The notes below the pieces were generated by a model. That model was given only the letters and a program-made list of their open reading frames with translations. It made no database searches and was not told where the DNA came from. The position numbers were made by a program, and so were the translations under genes. A stretch of DNA of 64,000 nt from Flavobacterium sp. (GTDB lineage Bacteria > Bacteroidota > Bacteroidia > Flavobacteriales > Flavobacteriaceae): NCBI RefSeq assembly GCF_027533505.1, contig NZ_JAPZUB010000037.1, positions 96,245 to 160,244 on the forward strand. Direction: 5' to 3'. Positions 8,069 through 18,488 of the stretch are shown piece by piece (the first letter of the stretch is position 1; every line of letters begins with the position of its first letter).

Positions 8069-10333
8069 TTATTCCACGATTATTTCATCTACAAAAAGCC
8101 AAGAACCGTTTCCAGCGCCCGGCATGCCTTCTAGTATTTTGCCATTATTGACAGCGGTTACTTTGATAAATTGAGCTTTTACTTTTTTCCCCATCCAATC
8201 GACACTTCCTTTAGTATTTTGGATTTCGGGTTGGGTAAAAGAGGCTACTTTTTCGAAACGTATACCATCGGTGGAGACTTCAAAGAGGACTTCTTTTGGA
8301 AAGTAAATCCAACTCGACGGACTCTCAAGTGTTCCTAAATTAAGGTGGGTGATGGATTGTTTTTTACCTAAATCGATAAGAGCAACCATATCTTTTTCCC
8401 AAAACCCTAACCAATCCCTGCCAAATTTTTGAATATCCCCTTTGACCCCATTAACTAAAGCGAAAGCACCTGCTGTATTGTAGCGTTTATCGGGTTGGTT
8501 TTGAAGGTTAACTAAACAACTGGTGGCTTTATGAATAGTGAACGTCTGTTCTGAAAGTGCGCTTTTTTGAGTTTCATTTTCAAAATAAGCTGCTTTTACC
8601 GTTTGCGACTGTTGAATTGTTAAAGCAGAGGAAAATGTAGGTGATTGAGCAGTGGGCGAACTTCCATCTAAAGTATAACGAATGTTTGCTGGATTTTGAT
8701 GGGATTTTAAGACATACAACACCCCATTTTCACCCCCTGGATTGGGCAAGACTTCGGCCGTAATTTCGAACACCGCTTTACTAAAATTGATTTTTTTTAC
8801 TTCCCAATCGTTAAAATGGGGTGTGAGTCGGTTAAAATAATTAGAGTATTCTTTTGGATTGGCAGTACCCCATAACACTTCGGAAAGTGCGGTCATTCGA
8901 GGAAAAATCATATATTCTACCTGTTCAAAGGTTGGAATATATTCGGTCCAAACATTGGCTTGTGCGCCGAGAATATAAGAGGCTTCTTCTGCAGTGAGTT
9001 CGCTAGGTATGGGTTGGTAACTGTATACTTTTTCTAAAGGCGTGTAACCGCCAATCGCTAAGGGTTCGTTTTTGGGTTCGCCTTGATAATGATCAAAATA
9101 ACAATGTGAACCAGGCGTCATCACCACTTGATGCTTTTGTTGGGCTGCAGCGATTCCGCCTTCCGTACCGCGCCAGCTCATAACCGCTGCATTGGGCGCC
9201 AATCCACCCTCGAGAATCTCATCCCAACCCATGATTTTTTTGCCTTTACTATTCACAAATTTTTCTATGCGTTGGATAAAATAACTCTGTAATTCATGCG
9301 CGTCTTTCAAGTTGTTTTCCTTCATTCGCTTTTGGCAATTGGGGCAAACTTTCCAACGGGTTTTGGGACATTCATCGCCCCCAATATGAATGAATTGTCC
9401 TGGAAATAAGGCCATCACTTCCGTTAGCACCTCTTGTAAGAAAGCGAAGGTTTCCTCTTTGGGACAAAACACATCGTCCAAAACGCCCCATTCTTTAGCC
9501 ACTTCAAACGGCCCGCCAGTACAGGAAAATTGCGGATAAGCCGCCAATGCGGCTCTTGCATGTCCAGGCATTTCAATTTCGGGAACAATAGTAATGTGAC
9601 GCATACGGGCATAGTTAACCACCTCACGAATTTCCTCTTGGGTGTAAAAACCGCCATAGCGTTCGTCATCAAATTTTTGTTCATTATAATGACCCACCAT
9701 GGAACCGTTGCGCCAAGCCCCGACTTCGGTTAGTTTGGGGTATTTTTTGATTTCAATACGCCAACCTTGATCGTCGGTAAGATGCCAATGAAACGTATTA
9801 TACTTGTATGCCGCAAGGTAATCGATATATTTAAAAATTGCTTCTTTTGGAAAAAAGTGCCGACTCACATCGAGGTGCATGCCACGCCATTTGAATCGAG
9901 GAGCATCTTTAATGAGCCCACAAGGCAACTTCAATTGATTTTTGGGTACGCCGAGAAGCAATTGCGTTAACGTTTGAAAGCCGTATTGAACTCCTGTATA
10001 ATCACCTGCCTTTAAGAAAACTACTTTTGGATTAATTTCCAACACATAGGCTTCGGGGGCGATACTCGCTTCTATTTGAACCACAATCGCATTTTCAACA
10101 ATTCCTGCTTTGTTCGAAATATAAAGGGCTTTTTTTCGAGCGCGAACTTCGTTGATAAAAACTTCAGCTTCGGCATCCATGTCTAGGGGTGCGGTGAGGA
10201 TAATGGTTTCATCAATGGTAAAAAATCCCTCTTGGAAAGCAGCAAACTGAGGTTGGGGAATCAGGGGATACTCGTGTTGTGCCCACATCCAAGTGGAGCA
10301 TAAAAGAATAAAAAGAGAAAGCTTACGATACAT
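8069..10333 (-). CDS. Beta-N-acetylhexosaminidase, GH20
   Basis: FKWRGMHLDVSRHFFPKEAIFKYIDYLAAYKYNTFHWHLTDDQGWRIEIKKYPKLTEVGAWR and HIGGDECPKTRW catalytic motif; C-terminal chitobiase/F5-8-type domain. Confidence 0.96.
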   Translation of the reverse strand: MYRKLSLFILLCSTWMWAQHEYPLIPQPQFAAFQEGFFTIDETIILTAPLDMDAEAEVFINEVRARKKALYISNKAGIVENAIVVQIEASIAPEAYVLEINPKVVFLKAGDYTGVQYGFQTLTQLLLGVPKNQLKLPCGLIKDAPRFKWRGMHLDVSRHFFPKEAIFKYIDYLAAYKYNTFHWHLTDDQGWRIEIKKYPKLTEVGAWRNGSMVGHYNEQKFDDERYGGFYTQEEIREVVNYARMRHITIVPEIEMPGHARAALAAYPQFSCTGGPFEVAKEWGVLDDVFCPKEETFAFLQEVLTEVMALFPGQFIHIGGDECPKTRWKVCPNCQKRMKENNLKDAHELQSYFIQRIEKFVNSKGKKIMGWDEILEGGLAPNAAVMSWRGTEGGIAAAQQKHQVVMTPGSHCYFDHYQGEPKNEPLAIGGYTPLEKVYSYQPIPSELTAEEASYILGAQANVWTEYIPTFEQVEYMIFPRMTALSEVLWGTANPKEYSNYFNRLTPHFNDWEVKKINFSKAVFEITAEVLPNPGGENGVLYVLKSHQNPANIRYTLDGSSPTAQSPTFSSALTIQQSQTVKAAYFENETQKSALSEQTFTIHKATSCLVNLQNQPDKRYNTAGAFALVNGVKGDIQKFGRDWLGFWEKDMVALIDLGKKQSITHLNLGTLESPSSWIYFPKEVLFEVSTDGIRFEKVASFTQPEIQNTKGSVDWMGKKVKAQFIKVTAVNNGKILEGMPGAGNGSWLFVDEIIVE

Positions 10334-10362
10334 TGTTCCTTTACTTGTATGAGGTAAATATA

Positions 10363-10390
10363 AAAAAAAAGCCCCACCGAAGTGAGGCTA
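10363..10390 (-). terminator. Intrinsic terminator downstream of hppA
   Basis: Minus strand AGCCTCAC-TTCG-GTGGGGCT followed by T9; UUCG tetraloop hairpin. Confidence 0.85.
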
Positions 10391-10407
10391 ATGATTTCTA
10401 GTACGGA

Positions 10408-12843
10408 TTATTTTTTACCACCTTCAGCGCAACATCCAGCCGCGTCTTTAGAAGCTATAAATTTTCCATCTTTATCGTAATGCGACAAACATTTTTCTTT
10501 TTCTTCGGGAGAACACCCTAATGAGTCACACATTTTAGCGCATTCGTCTTTCGTCATGGTGGCACATTTGCTCATGTCGCATTTTCCAACCATAGCTGCA
10601 TTTTGCTCTTTACAAGCTGGAGCACAAGAGGCTTTGTCGGCACACATTTCTTTGTTAGCACATGCTTTCTTATCAGTTGTGGCATGACCATCACTTAAAA
10701 TTGGAGCAATAACCAAACCAACCAAACATGTTAATTTAATTAAAATATTCATAGAGGGCCCTGAAGTATCTTTGAATGGATCACCCACAGTATCTCCTGT
10801 AACGGCAGCTTTGTGCGCATCTGAACCTTTGTAAGTCATTTCTCCGTTGATAACCACTCCCGCTTCAAAAGACTTTTTAGCATTGTCCCAAGCACCACCA
10901 GCATTGTTTTGGAAAATCGCCCATAACACCCCAGACACACATACACCAGCCATATATCCCCCAAGCGCTTCTGGTCCCATTAATAATCCCAAGATAATGG
11001 GAGTAATGATAGTGATAGCTCCGGGCAACATCATTTCACGTAACGCAGCTTTGGTAGAAATATCCACACATTTACCGTACTCTGGTTTTCCAGTTCCTTC
11101 CATAATGCCCGGGATTTCACGGAACTGACGACGAACTTCTTGTACCATATCCATAGCGGCTTTCCCTACGGATTGCATCGCTAAAGCGGAGAAAACCACA
11201 GGAATCATTCCTCCGATAAACAAAGCAGCTAAAACATCGGCTTTGAAAATATTAATTCCATCGATTCCTGTAAAAGTCACATAAGCTGCAAACAACGCTA
11301 GTGCGGTTAATGCCGCAGAAGCAATGGCAAAACCTTTTCCTACCGCTGCCGTTGTATTTCCAACGGAATCCAACACGTCGGTACGTTGACGCACCTCTTT
11401 GGGTAATTCGCTCATCTCAGCCACCCCTCCAGCGTTATCTGCAATGGGTCCGAATGCATCAATGGCCAATTGCATGGCTGTAGTGGCCATCATCGCTGAC
11501 GCAGCAATTGCCACTCCATAGAACCCGGCTAAAAAGTAAGCCCCCCAAATAGCCGCAGCAAATAAAATCACTGAACCGAAGGTAGATTTCATTCCAGTGG
11601 CAAGACCTGCAATAATATTGGTCGCTGCTCCTGTTGACGAATTCTGTACAATATTCAAAACGGGCTTTTTACCTAAAGCGGTGAAATATTCGGTAATGGC
11701 AGAGATTAATAATCCCACGGCTAAACCAACTAATGTGGCATAAAATACATTGATTCGAGCCACTTCTTTCATGCCTTCCCCGAAGAAATTCATGCTAATT
11801 TTTTCAGGCAACATTTCACCGATCAAAAACCAACACGCTACAACCGTTAAAGCAAGTGAGATGTAGTTTCCTAAATTCAAAGCTCCTTGTACCTCGGCTT
11901 CTTTGGCATCGTTATTTTTAATTTTAACGAAGAAGGTGCCGATGATAGAAGCTAAAATTCCAATACCTGCAATCGCTAAAGGCAACAAAATAGGCCCCAT
12001 ATTCCCGAAAGCATCGGTAAATTGAGTCCCATTGGCCTCGGTCATATCTTTGATAATGTAATTTCCTAACACCATTGAAGCCAAAACTGTAGCTACATAC
12101 GAACCAAATAAATCGGCACCCATACCCGCTACGTCTCCTACGTTATCGCCTACGTTATCCGCGATAGTGGCAGGGTTACGTGGATCGTCTTCTGGAATTC
12201 CAGCTTCAACTTTTCCCACTAAGTCCGCACCCACATCGGCCGCTTTGGTATAAATTCCTCCACCCACACGTGCAAAAAGTGCAATAGACTCGGCTCCTAA
12301 AGAGAACCCCGCAAGTGTTTCTAACACCATAGACATATTATCGTAAAACGATTTTCCTTCGGTGTCCATAAATTGGTTTAAGAAAAGTAAAAAGAAAATG
12401 CTCAATCCAAGTACTGCTAAACCAGCTACTCCCAACCCCATTACAGTTCCTCCTGAGAAGGATACTTTCAATGCCTGAGGCAAACTTGTTTTGGCGGCTT
12501 GGGTTGTGCGTACATTAGATTTAGTAGCGATACGCATCCCGATGTTTCCTGCAAGTGCTGAAAAGATAGCTCCAAAAATAAAAGCTACTACAATCATCCA
12601 ATGCGAGACTCCTGAAATTTGAGAGACAGCAAACAAGGCTCCAGAAGCAATTACCACGAAAATGGCCAAAATACGGTATTCCGCTTTAAGGAAGGCCATC
12701 GCCCCTTCTTGAATACTTTTGGCAATTCCTTGCATTCGTTCGTCACCTGCATCCTGCTTATTAATCCATGCGGCTTTCATCCCCATGAACAGCAATCCTA
12801 ATACTGCCATTGCAATGGGCAGATAGATATACATTTTCTCCAT
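10408..12843 (-). CDS. hppA: Membrane-bound ion-translocating pyrophosphatase with Cys-rich C-terminal extension
   Basis: [56 protein letters not shown] and [16 protein letters not shown] motifs; about 95 aa Cys-rich tail. Confidence 0.97.
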   Translation of the reverse strand: MEKMYIYLPIAMAVLGLLFMGMKAAWINKQDAGDERMQGIAKSIQEGAMAFLKAEYRILAIFVVIASGALFAVSQISGVSHWMIVVAFIFGAIFSALAGNIGMRIATKSNVRTTQAAKTSLPQALKVSFSGGTVMGLGVAGLAVLGLSIFFLLFLNQFMDTEGKSFYDNMSMVLETLAGFSLGAESIALFARVGGGIYTKAADVGADLVGKVEAGIPEDDPRNPATIADNVGDNVGDVAGMGADLFGSYVATVLASMVLGNYIIKDMTEANGTQFTDAFGNMGPILLPLAIAGIGILASIIGTFFVKIKNNDAKEAEVQGALNLGNYISLALTVVACWFLIGEMLPEKISMNFFGEGMKEVARINVFYATLVGLAVGLLISAITEYFTALGKKPVLNIVQNSSTGAATNIIAGLATGMKSTFGSVILFAAAIWGAYFLAGFYGVAIAASAMMATTAMQLAIDAFGPIADNAGGVAEMSELPKEVRQRTDVLDSVGNTTAAVGKGFAIASAALTALALFAAYVTFTGIDGINIFKADVLAALFIGGMIPVVFSALAMQSVGKAAMDMVQEVRRQFREIPGIMEGTGKPEYGKCVDISTKAALREMMLPGAITIITPIILGLLMGPEALGGYMAGVCVSGVLWAIFQNNAGGAWDNAKKSFEAGVVINGEMTYKGSDAHKAAVTGDTVGDPFKDTSGPSMNILIKLTCLVGLVIAPILSDGHATTDKKACANKEMCADKASCAPACKEQNAAMVGKCDMSKCATMTKDECAKMCDSLGCSPEEKEKCLSHYDKDGKFIASKDAAGCCAEGGKK

Positions 12844-13038
12844 AAAATTGGTTAGTTAGTTAATTTTAAATTTGAAATCGAGCAAAAATAAAGAAAAATA
12901 AATTCTGAGATTATGAATTTTGCCTTTTTGTTATTTATTTTCAAGAAAAGCGGCACATTCTTTTTTTGGAATCTCAAATTTTCGTGAGACTTGTAAGCAA
13001 ATCGTTAATTCGTCATTAATTTATAGCTTAAAGTACGT

Positions 13039-13072
13039 CAAAAAAAAAGAGTTGCCTTACTGACAACTCTCT
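13039..13072 (-). terminator. Intrinsic terminator downstream of ppa
   Basis: Minus strand AGAGTTG-TCAGTAAGG-CAACTCT followed by T8. Confidence 0.8.
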
Positions 13073-13081
13073 TCATTCTTT

Positions 13082-13612
13082 TTATTTGATACTAAACAAT
13101 CCTATCGGACGATTTTCAATAGCCGCAAAGCGATCAACACATTGTTGGATGATTTCACGGGCTTCCGTCACATTTCCCCATCCGTGTACATCTACTTTTT
13201 TGTTTTCCAAATCTTTATAGACTTCAAAAAAGTGTTCGATTTCTTTAAGCATGTGTGGATTGACGTCGCTTAAGTCATTTAATTTATTCCAAACTGGATC
13301 AGAAACCGGTACACAAATCACCTTTTCATCAGGTCCTTTATCGTCGGCCATGTGAAAAACACCAATAGGTTTTACCTCCATTACACACATCGGAAAGGTG
13401 GGCTCAGTAACCAAGACCAACACATCCAGTGGATCGCCATCCAGCGCTAAGGTTTCGGGAATAAATCCGTAATCGGCGGGATACATCATAGAGGAGAACA
13501 ACATTCGGTCGTAACGAATTTTCTTTAACTCAAAATCGTACTCGTATTTGTTGCGACTTCCTTTAGGAATTTCAATCAGTACATCAAACGTATTTTTATG
13601 ATCTGCAGTCAT
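13082..13612 (-). CDS. ppa: Soluble inorganic pyrophosphatase
   Basis: IEIPKGSRNKYEYD, YPADYGFIPETLALDGDPLDVLVLV family I PPase motifs. Confidence 0.96.
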   Translation of the reverse strand: MTADHKNTFDVLIEIPKGSRNKYEYDFELKKIRYDRMLFSSMMYPADYGFIPETLALDGDPLDVLVLVTEPTFPMCVMEVKPIGVFHMADDKGPDEKVICVPVSDPVWNKLNDLSDVNPHMLKEIEHFFEVYKDLENKKVDVHGWGNVTEAREIIQQCVDRFAAIENRPIGLFSIK

Positions 13613-13850
13613 TTCATTAGCTTATTAAGAGGGGGCAAATTTACAGTTACAAACTCGTTTTCACCAAACACTTTTTCCCAAAAATAAAGGGCTGCATACG
13701 TATTTATGAATCCGAAATTAATTTAACCTAAAAAATAAACGATGCATTTTTTTCCGGCAAATTTATTGCCAAATTAACAGCCTAAAGGATTCAAAAAAAA
13801 CCGAAATCAATACGAATGAACTCGGTTTTTAGACTGAATATTGGGTTTGT

Positions 13851-16334
13851 TTAAAAATAGAATCCAAATTCCCCTTTAATGGTAAAATTACTGGTTCCGG
13901 GGACATCGCGGTAATTGCCACGCCAACAAGCATCAATTCGAAACACTTTGAAGATATTGCCAATTCCCACACTGTATTCCCAATAGGGCGTAGTGGGTGC
14001 TTTGTATACCAATCCTGAGGCATTTAAGCGTCGGTTTTCTTCCGAAAAATCCCCATAAGCGCCTCGAATTCCGATAATTTCTCGCCAATTCAACTTACGC
14101 AACATAGGAATACGCGAGAACAAGCGCCCTTGAAAATTATGATCCCATTGCAAGGTAAGGTAACTATCAGAAACAAATTCGTAGAAATTAAGGTTACTAA
14201 AGGTGTTTCCGATAATGAAATAAGTTTGGTTTCCAGGTACGATACTCATCAATCCCAAGGGTACTTTCCCGAACGTTTTCCCCATTTCAAGGGTTAAGTT
14301 GGTACGCCCTAAGGGTCCGATAATAATCGGTTGTTTGTAATACAACTGGACTTTGGTATAGTCAAAATCGCTGTTCAAAAACCCTTTGATTCCTTGACTA
14401 AACTTGGCAAATACACGGCTGTAAGGATTGTCGACAGAAAGGCGCTCGACCCCATACCCTACTGTTTTTCGTCCTGGGGTATATTCGACCTGAAAATGCG
14501 CTTCTGCTTGACGCAAGTCACCCCTTGTTTGTGTTCGGGCCTCATCGGTAAAGTAATCCATGGTGAAAAACTCTCGGGAAGCCGACTCTAGAGTACGATA
14601 GGACAGTCCTGTTTCGAACACTAAATTTTTAATGGGTTCGATTTCAAGCGCTGTGGTGGTAAGATTGATGTTGGACAATTTGCCGTTGGTGCCCGACATG
14701 AAGACTCCAGAGGAAGCGAAACTGCGTCCCAAGACATCATTGGTCGTCGTCAAACTCGCCCCAATTTGCTCGATATCGCGTCGGTTTCCAGTAGAGATAA
14801 TCAAGCGATTTTTAGTATTGAGCATCCATTTGGCCGAGATCCCGTATTTGAATTTATTATCGTCAAAACCGTAGGCGGTGTATCCTTGTAAACGCCATTT
14901 GTCGTTGGGTCCAAAATAGGTTCGACCCCCTGCCCGCAAACGAATACCTTCCACAACATTGTACCCGAAGGTGGAAAAAATGGGACCGTAATCAAAGTTT
15001 CCTTTTTGAATGTAACCGCTCGCCAAAATGGTGACCAAATTATACATTTGTTTAAACTTTTTGACTGTTTTGAGGGTGTCCAACATTTTATACACCCCAA
15101 TTTCATCTTTATTGAGTTTTTCAAATCGATTTTGCTCCCAAAACGATTCGGGTCGGGTGTACACGGTATTGTCAATGAAATTAACTTCCTCCTTATAAAA
15201 CTTCTCTGGCTTGGGTTGGTTGAATTTATGATTGCGGTACAACGAAGTCCGTTTGCCATAGATACCTTTGGCTTCATCTTTTTTGGACAACGAAAAATCA
15301 GACATCATGTAGTCGCGGGTGAGTAGAAAAACCGAATCGTTCACAACATCAAACTCTTGTTCAATATAAATATCCTTCACCCAGTTGATGTTGGCACTTT
15401 TAGACACCGCCATGTTAATGGTTTTGATGGCAAAGGTGGAATCATTGACCCAAAAATCACCTTTAAAAGTAAGTTCGTTTTTTCGACGGGGATAAAATAC
15501 AATGTTATAACACCATTTATTGTCAATAAAGGCACTATCGCGCAACACATAATTGTAGACATCGATTCCTGTGGTAGAAATTGGACTTGTAAAACTCTTG
15601 TCGAAAAAGGTCAAATGGTTGTTGTAAATGTTGTAGTCATTATACAAGTCTTTGATAAAAGTGTTCACCCCATCACCATTGCTCAATCCAGAATTTTTGT
15701 TCCCCGTGAGAATTTGTTTCTCCTTACCCATTTTGTTATCACCATACACTTGATACACCGATTCGTTGATAAAAATAGGCAGGTATGTTTTTCCTGTTAT
15801 CTTGGAAGTATCTACTTTTTTGAAAACAAATTCAAGACCTTTGAAGATTTTACTCTTCATAAAATTACTATCGATGGTATTCAGGTCAAATTCTACTTTC
15901 TCATATTTATCATAGGCGTATTGCTCAAACATGCGAAGACCATTCTTCCGTTTGCGTTCCCAAATTTTGCGAAGAATACGTAAAGCGGGATTATTTTTCT
16001 TGGACGTTTTTCCTGTAAAAATGACGACTTCGTCTAGAACTTGTTCTTCATTGAGTACAATCTTCATGTTGTAATTCACAGGCTTCTCCAATTCGACATC
16101 GCGGGTGGTATACCCCATGAAAGCCACCACCAATACGGCGTAAGACTTAGAAGATTCAATATAAAACTTTCCGTTTTCATCACTGACTACCCCTTCGTTA
16201 GACCCTTTAAAGACTACATTGGCAAAAGGAATGGGTTGGTTCTTTTTGTCGATGACCGTTCCACTCACTTTTGTCTGTGCCCATGAGAGACTGGAAATGG
16301 TGCAACACAACAAGAAAAGAAATTTTTTAAACAT
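13851..16334 (-). CDS. DUF5686 / carboxypeptidase-regulatory-like domain outer-membrane protein
   Basis: Signal peptide, VSGTVIDKKNQPIPFANVVFKGSNEGVVSDENGKF (CarboxypepD_reg) followed by DUF5686-like barrel; C-terminal aromatic GEFGFYF. Confidence 0.85.
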   Translation of the reverse strand: MFKKFLFLLCCTISSLSWAQTKVSGTVIDKKNQPIPFANVVFKGSNEGVVSDENGKFYIESSKSYAVLVVAFMGYTTRDVELEKPVNYNMKIVLNEEQVLDEVVIFTGKTSKKNNPALRILRKIWERKRKNGLRMFEQYAYDKYEKVEFDLNTIDSNFMKSKIFKGLEFVFKKVDTSKITGKTYLPIFINESVYQVYGDNKMGKEKQILTGNKNSGLSNGDGVNTFIKDLYNDYNIYNNHLTFFDKSFTSPISTTGIDVYNYVLRDSAFIDNKWCYNIVFYPRRKNELTFKGDFWVNDSTFAIKTINMAVSKSANINWVKDIYIEQEFDVVNDSVFLLTRDYMMSDFSLSKKDEAKGIYGKRTSLYRNHKFNQPKPEKFYKEEVNFIDNTVYTRPESFWEQNRFEKLNKDEIGVYKMLDTLKTVKKFKQMYNLVTILASGYIQKGNFDYGPIFSTFGYNVVEGIRLRAGGRTYFGPNDKWRLQGYTAYGFDDNKFKYGISAKWMLNTKNRLIISTGNRRDIEQIGASLTTTNDVLGRSFASSGVFMSGTNGKLSNINLTTTALEIEPIKNLVFETGLSYRTLESASREFFTMDYFTDEARTQTRGDLRQAEAHFQVEYTPGRKTVGYGVERLSVDNPYSRVFAKFSQGIKGFLNSDFDYTKVQLYYKQPIIIGPLGRTNLTLEMGKTFGKVPLGLMSIVPGNQTYFIIGNTFSNLNFYEFVSDSYLTLQWDHNFQGRLFSRIPMLRKLNWREIIGIRGAYGDFSEENRRLNASGLVYKAPTTPYWEYSVGIGNIFKVFRIDACWRGNYRDVPGTSNFTIKGEFGFYF

Positions 16335-16348
16335 GCATTAGAAATTAA

Positions 16349-16382
16349 AAAAAAGCCATCTCGAGACTTCCCGAAATGGCTT
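16349..16382 (-). terminator. Intrinsic terminator downstream of pdhB
   Basis: Minus strand AAGCCATTTCGGGAAGTCTCGAGATGGCTTTTTTTT hairpin with poly-T. Confidence 0.75.
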
Positions 16383-16401
16383 CAAATATAAGAGAATATC
16401 C

Positions 16402-17379
16402 TTATCGATACATTACTTTTTTTACGGCTTTTACCACATCACCCGCATTGGGCAACCACTCTTTCAATAAGGTGGGTGAATAGGGTGCTGGAGCATCTGC
16501 GGTGGTGATTCGTTGTACAGGCGCATCCAAATAATCAAAAGCGCGCTCTTGTACCATGTAGGTAATTTCAGAAGCAACACTAGCAAATGGCCAAGCCTCC
16601 TCCAAAACCACTAGTCGGTTGGTTTTTTTGACTGAAGCAATGATGGCATCATAATCCATAGGACGAACGGTGCGTAAGTCGATAATTTCGCAGGAAATAC
16701 CTTCTTTGGCTAATTCGTCGGCAGCGATCATCGCTTCCTTGATAATTTTTCCGAAAGAAACGATAGTCACATCGGTACCCTCACGTTTAACGTCGGCAAC
16801 TCCGATAGGAATGATGTATTCACCCTCTGGCACTTCCCCTTTGTCACCATACATTTGCTCCGACTCCATGAAAATTACTGGGTCGTTATCGCGAATGGCT
16901 GCTTTCAAAAGTCCCTTAGCATCATACGGGTTGGAAGGTACAATTACTTTTAGTCCAGGGCAATTGGCATACCAATTTTCAAAAGCTTGCGAGTGTGTAG
17001 CCGCCAACTGACCCGCGGAAGCAGTTGGTCCACGAAACACCATGGGCATTGGAAATTGTCCCGCTGACATTTGACGCATTTTGGCCGCATTGTTAATGAT
17101 TTGATCAATTCCAACCAAGGAAAAATTGAAAGTCATGAATTCAACAATCGGACGGCATCCGTTCATCGCAGAACCCACAGCAATCCCCGCAAAACCTAAC
17201 TCCGCAATTGGGGTGTCGATGACACGCTTGGGACCAAATTCATCAAGCATTCCTTTGGAGGCTTTGTAAGCACCATTGTATTCGGCCACCTCTTCCCCCA
17301 TCAAATATACTGATTCGTCGCGACGCATTTCTTCACTCATCGCTTCGGCAATCGCTTCTCTAAATTGTATCGTTCTCAT
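16402..17379 (-). CDS. pdhB: Pyruvate dehydrogenase complex E1 component subunit beta (start reassigned from 17424 to ATG at 17379)
   Basis: MRTIQFREAIAEAMSEEMRRDESVYLMGEEVAEYNGAYKASKG...; transketolase pyrimidine-binding domain, FMTFNFSLVGIDQIINNAAK. Confidence 0.95.
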   Translation of the reverse strand: MRTIQFREAIAEAMSEEMRRDESVYLMGEEVAEYNGAYKASKGMLDEFGPKRVIDTPIAELGFAGIAVGSAMNGCRPIVEFMTFNFSLVGIDQIINNAAKMRQMSAGQFPMPMVFRGPTASAGQLAATHSQAFENWYANCPGLKVIVPSNPYDAKGLLKAAIRDNDPVIFMESEQMYGDKGEVPEGEYIIPIGVADVKREGTDVTIVSFGKIIKEAMIAADELAKEGISCEIIDLRTVRPMDYDAIIASVKKTNRLVVLEEAWPFASVASEITYMVQERAFDYLDAPVQRITTADAPAPYSPTLLKEWLPNAGDVVKAVKKVMYR

Positions 17380-17721
17380 ATCGAATAAATCGTTAATCCA
17401 TTTTTGGAAAGGCAAAAATAACAAATCTATAGGATTTAAATATTGCCCTTTCCCATTTTGTGAGTGCTTTTTTTACGAAATCGTTATATGTGAAAAAAAA
17501 TAACGTGAAATAAGGAACGTTTAGCGTTAGTTTTTGAATAATTTTTCCCTCCAAAGGAAATTCTGCGTTAATTTTTTTATAAAAATCAGGCTTTACCCCA
17601 ACATCTTCAAGAATCTTTGGCGAAATCGATTGAAATATGAAAAAATATTATGCACGCATACAAAAATTAGAAATATATTTTTTACTTTTACAACGAAAAA
17701 ATTTAAACCCCTCTATACGGT

Positions 17722-18468
17722 ATGAAAATATTAGTTTGCATCAGCCATGTGCCTGATACTACTTCAAAAATTAACTTCGTCAACGGGGACACGGAGTTTG
17801 ACACGAATGGTGTTCAATATGTGATCAACCCGAATGACGAATTTGGATTAACCCGTGCCATTTGGTTCCAAGAGCAACAAGGTGCTAAAGTGACGGTTGT
17901 AAATGTGGGAGGCCCTGATACAGAGGCAACTTTACGAAAAGCGCTTGCGATTGGTGCTGATGACGCCATTCGGGTCAATGCGGTACCGATGGATGGTTTT
18001 TTTGTAGCACAACAATTGGCAGAAGTTGCTAAAAATGGAGGCTATGATTTGATTATTTGTGGAAAAGAATCATTGGATTATAATGGAGGTATGGTTCCCG
18101 GTATGATGGCTGGTTTGTTAGGATATAATTTTGTCAATGCATGTACCGAACTTACCGTGGACGGTACTCAAGCCAAAGCTGCCCGCGAAATCGACGGAGG
18201 TAAAGAGGTTATTGCTACTGCATTACCTTTGGTGGTTGGTGGCCAAAAAGGAATTGTAGAAGAGAAAGACTTGCGTATTCCAAACATGCGTGGCATTATG
18301 ACGGCGCGAACAAAACCGCTTTCTGTGGTAGAACCTGTGGGCGGTGAAGATAAAACGAAGGCCGTTAAATTTGAAAAGCCAGCCCCTAAATCAGCGGTAA
18401 AAATGGTTTCTCCCGACAATCTTGACGAACTCATTAACTTATTACACAACGAAGCGAAAGTTATTTAA
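17722..18468 (+). CDS. etfB: Electron transfer flavoprotein subunit beta
   Basis: MKILVCISHVPDTTSKINF, GKESLDYNGGMVPGMMAGLLGY. Confidence 0.95.
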   Translation: MKILVCISHVPDTTSKINFVNGDTEFDTNGVQYVINPNDEFGLTRAIWFQEQQGAKVTVVNVGGPDTEATLRKALAIGADDAIRVNAVPMDGFFVAQQLAEVAKNGGYDLIICGKESLDYNGGMVPGMMAGLLGYNFVNACTELTVDGTQAKAAREIDGGKEVIATALPLVVGGQKGIVEEKDLRIPNMRGIMTARTKPLSVVEPVGGEDKTKAVKFEKPAPKSAVKMVSPDNLDELINLLHNEAKVI

Positions 18469-18488
18469 GCTTCCTAAAATATATCTCT

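Noticed and set aside
15357-15983. 208-aa plus-strand ORF, the longest antisense ORF in the window
   Set aside because: Fully inside the DUF5686 gene on the other strand; composition consistent with a shadow ORF, no domain or promoter.
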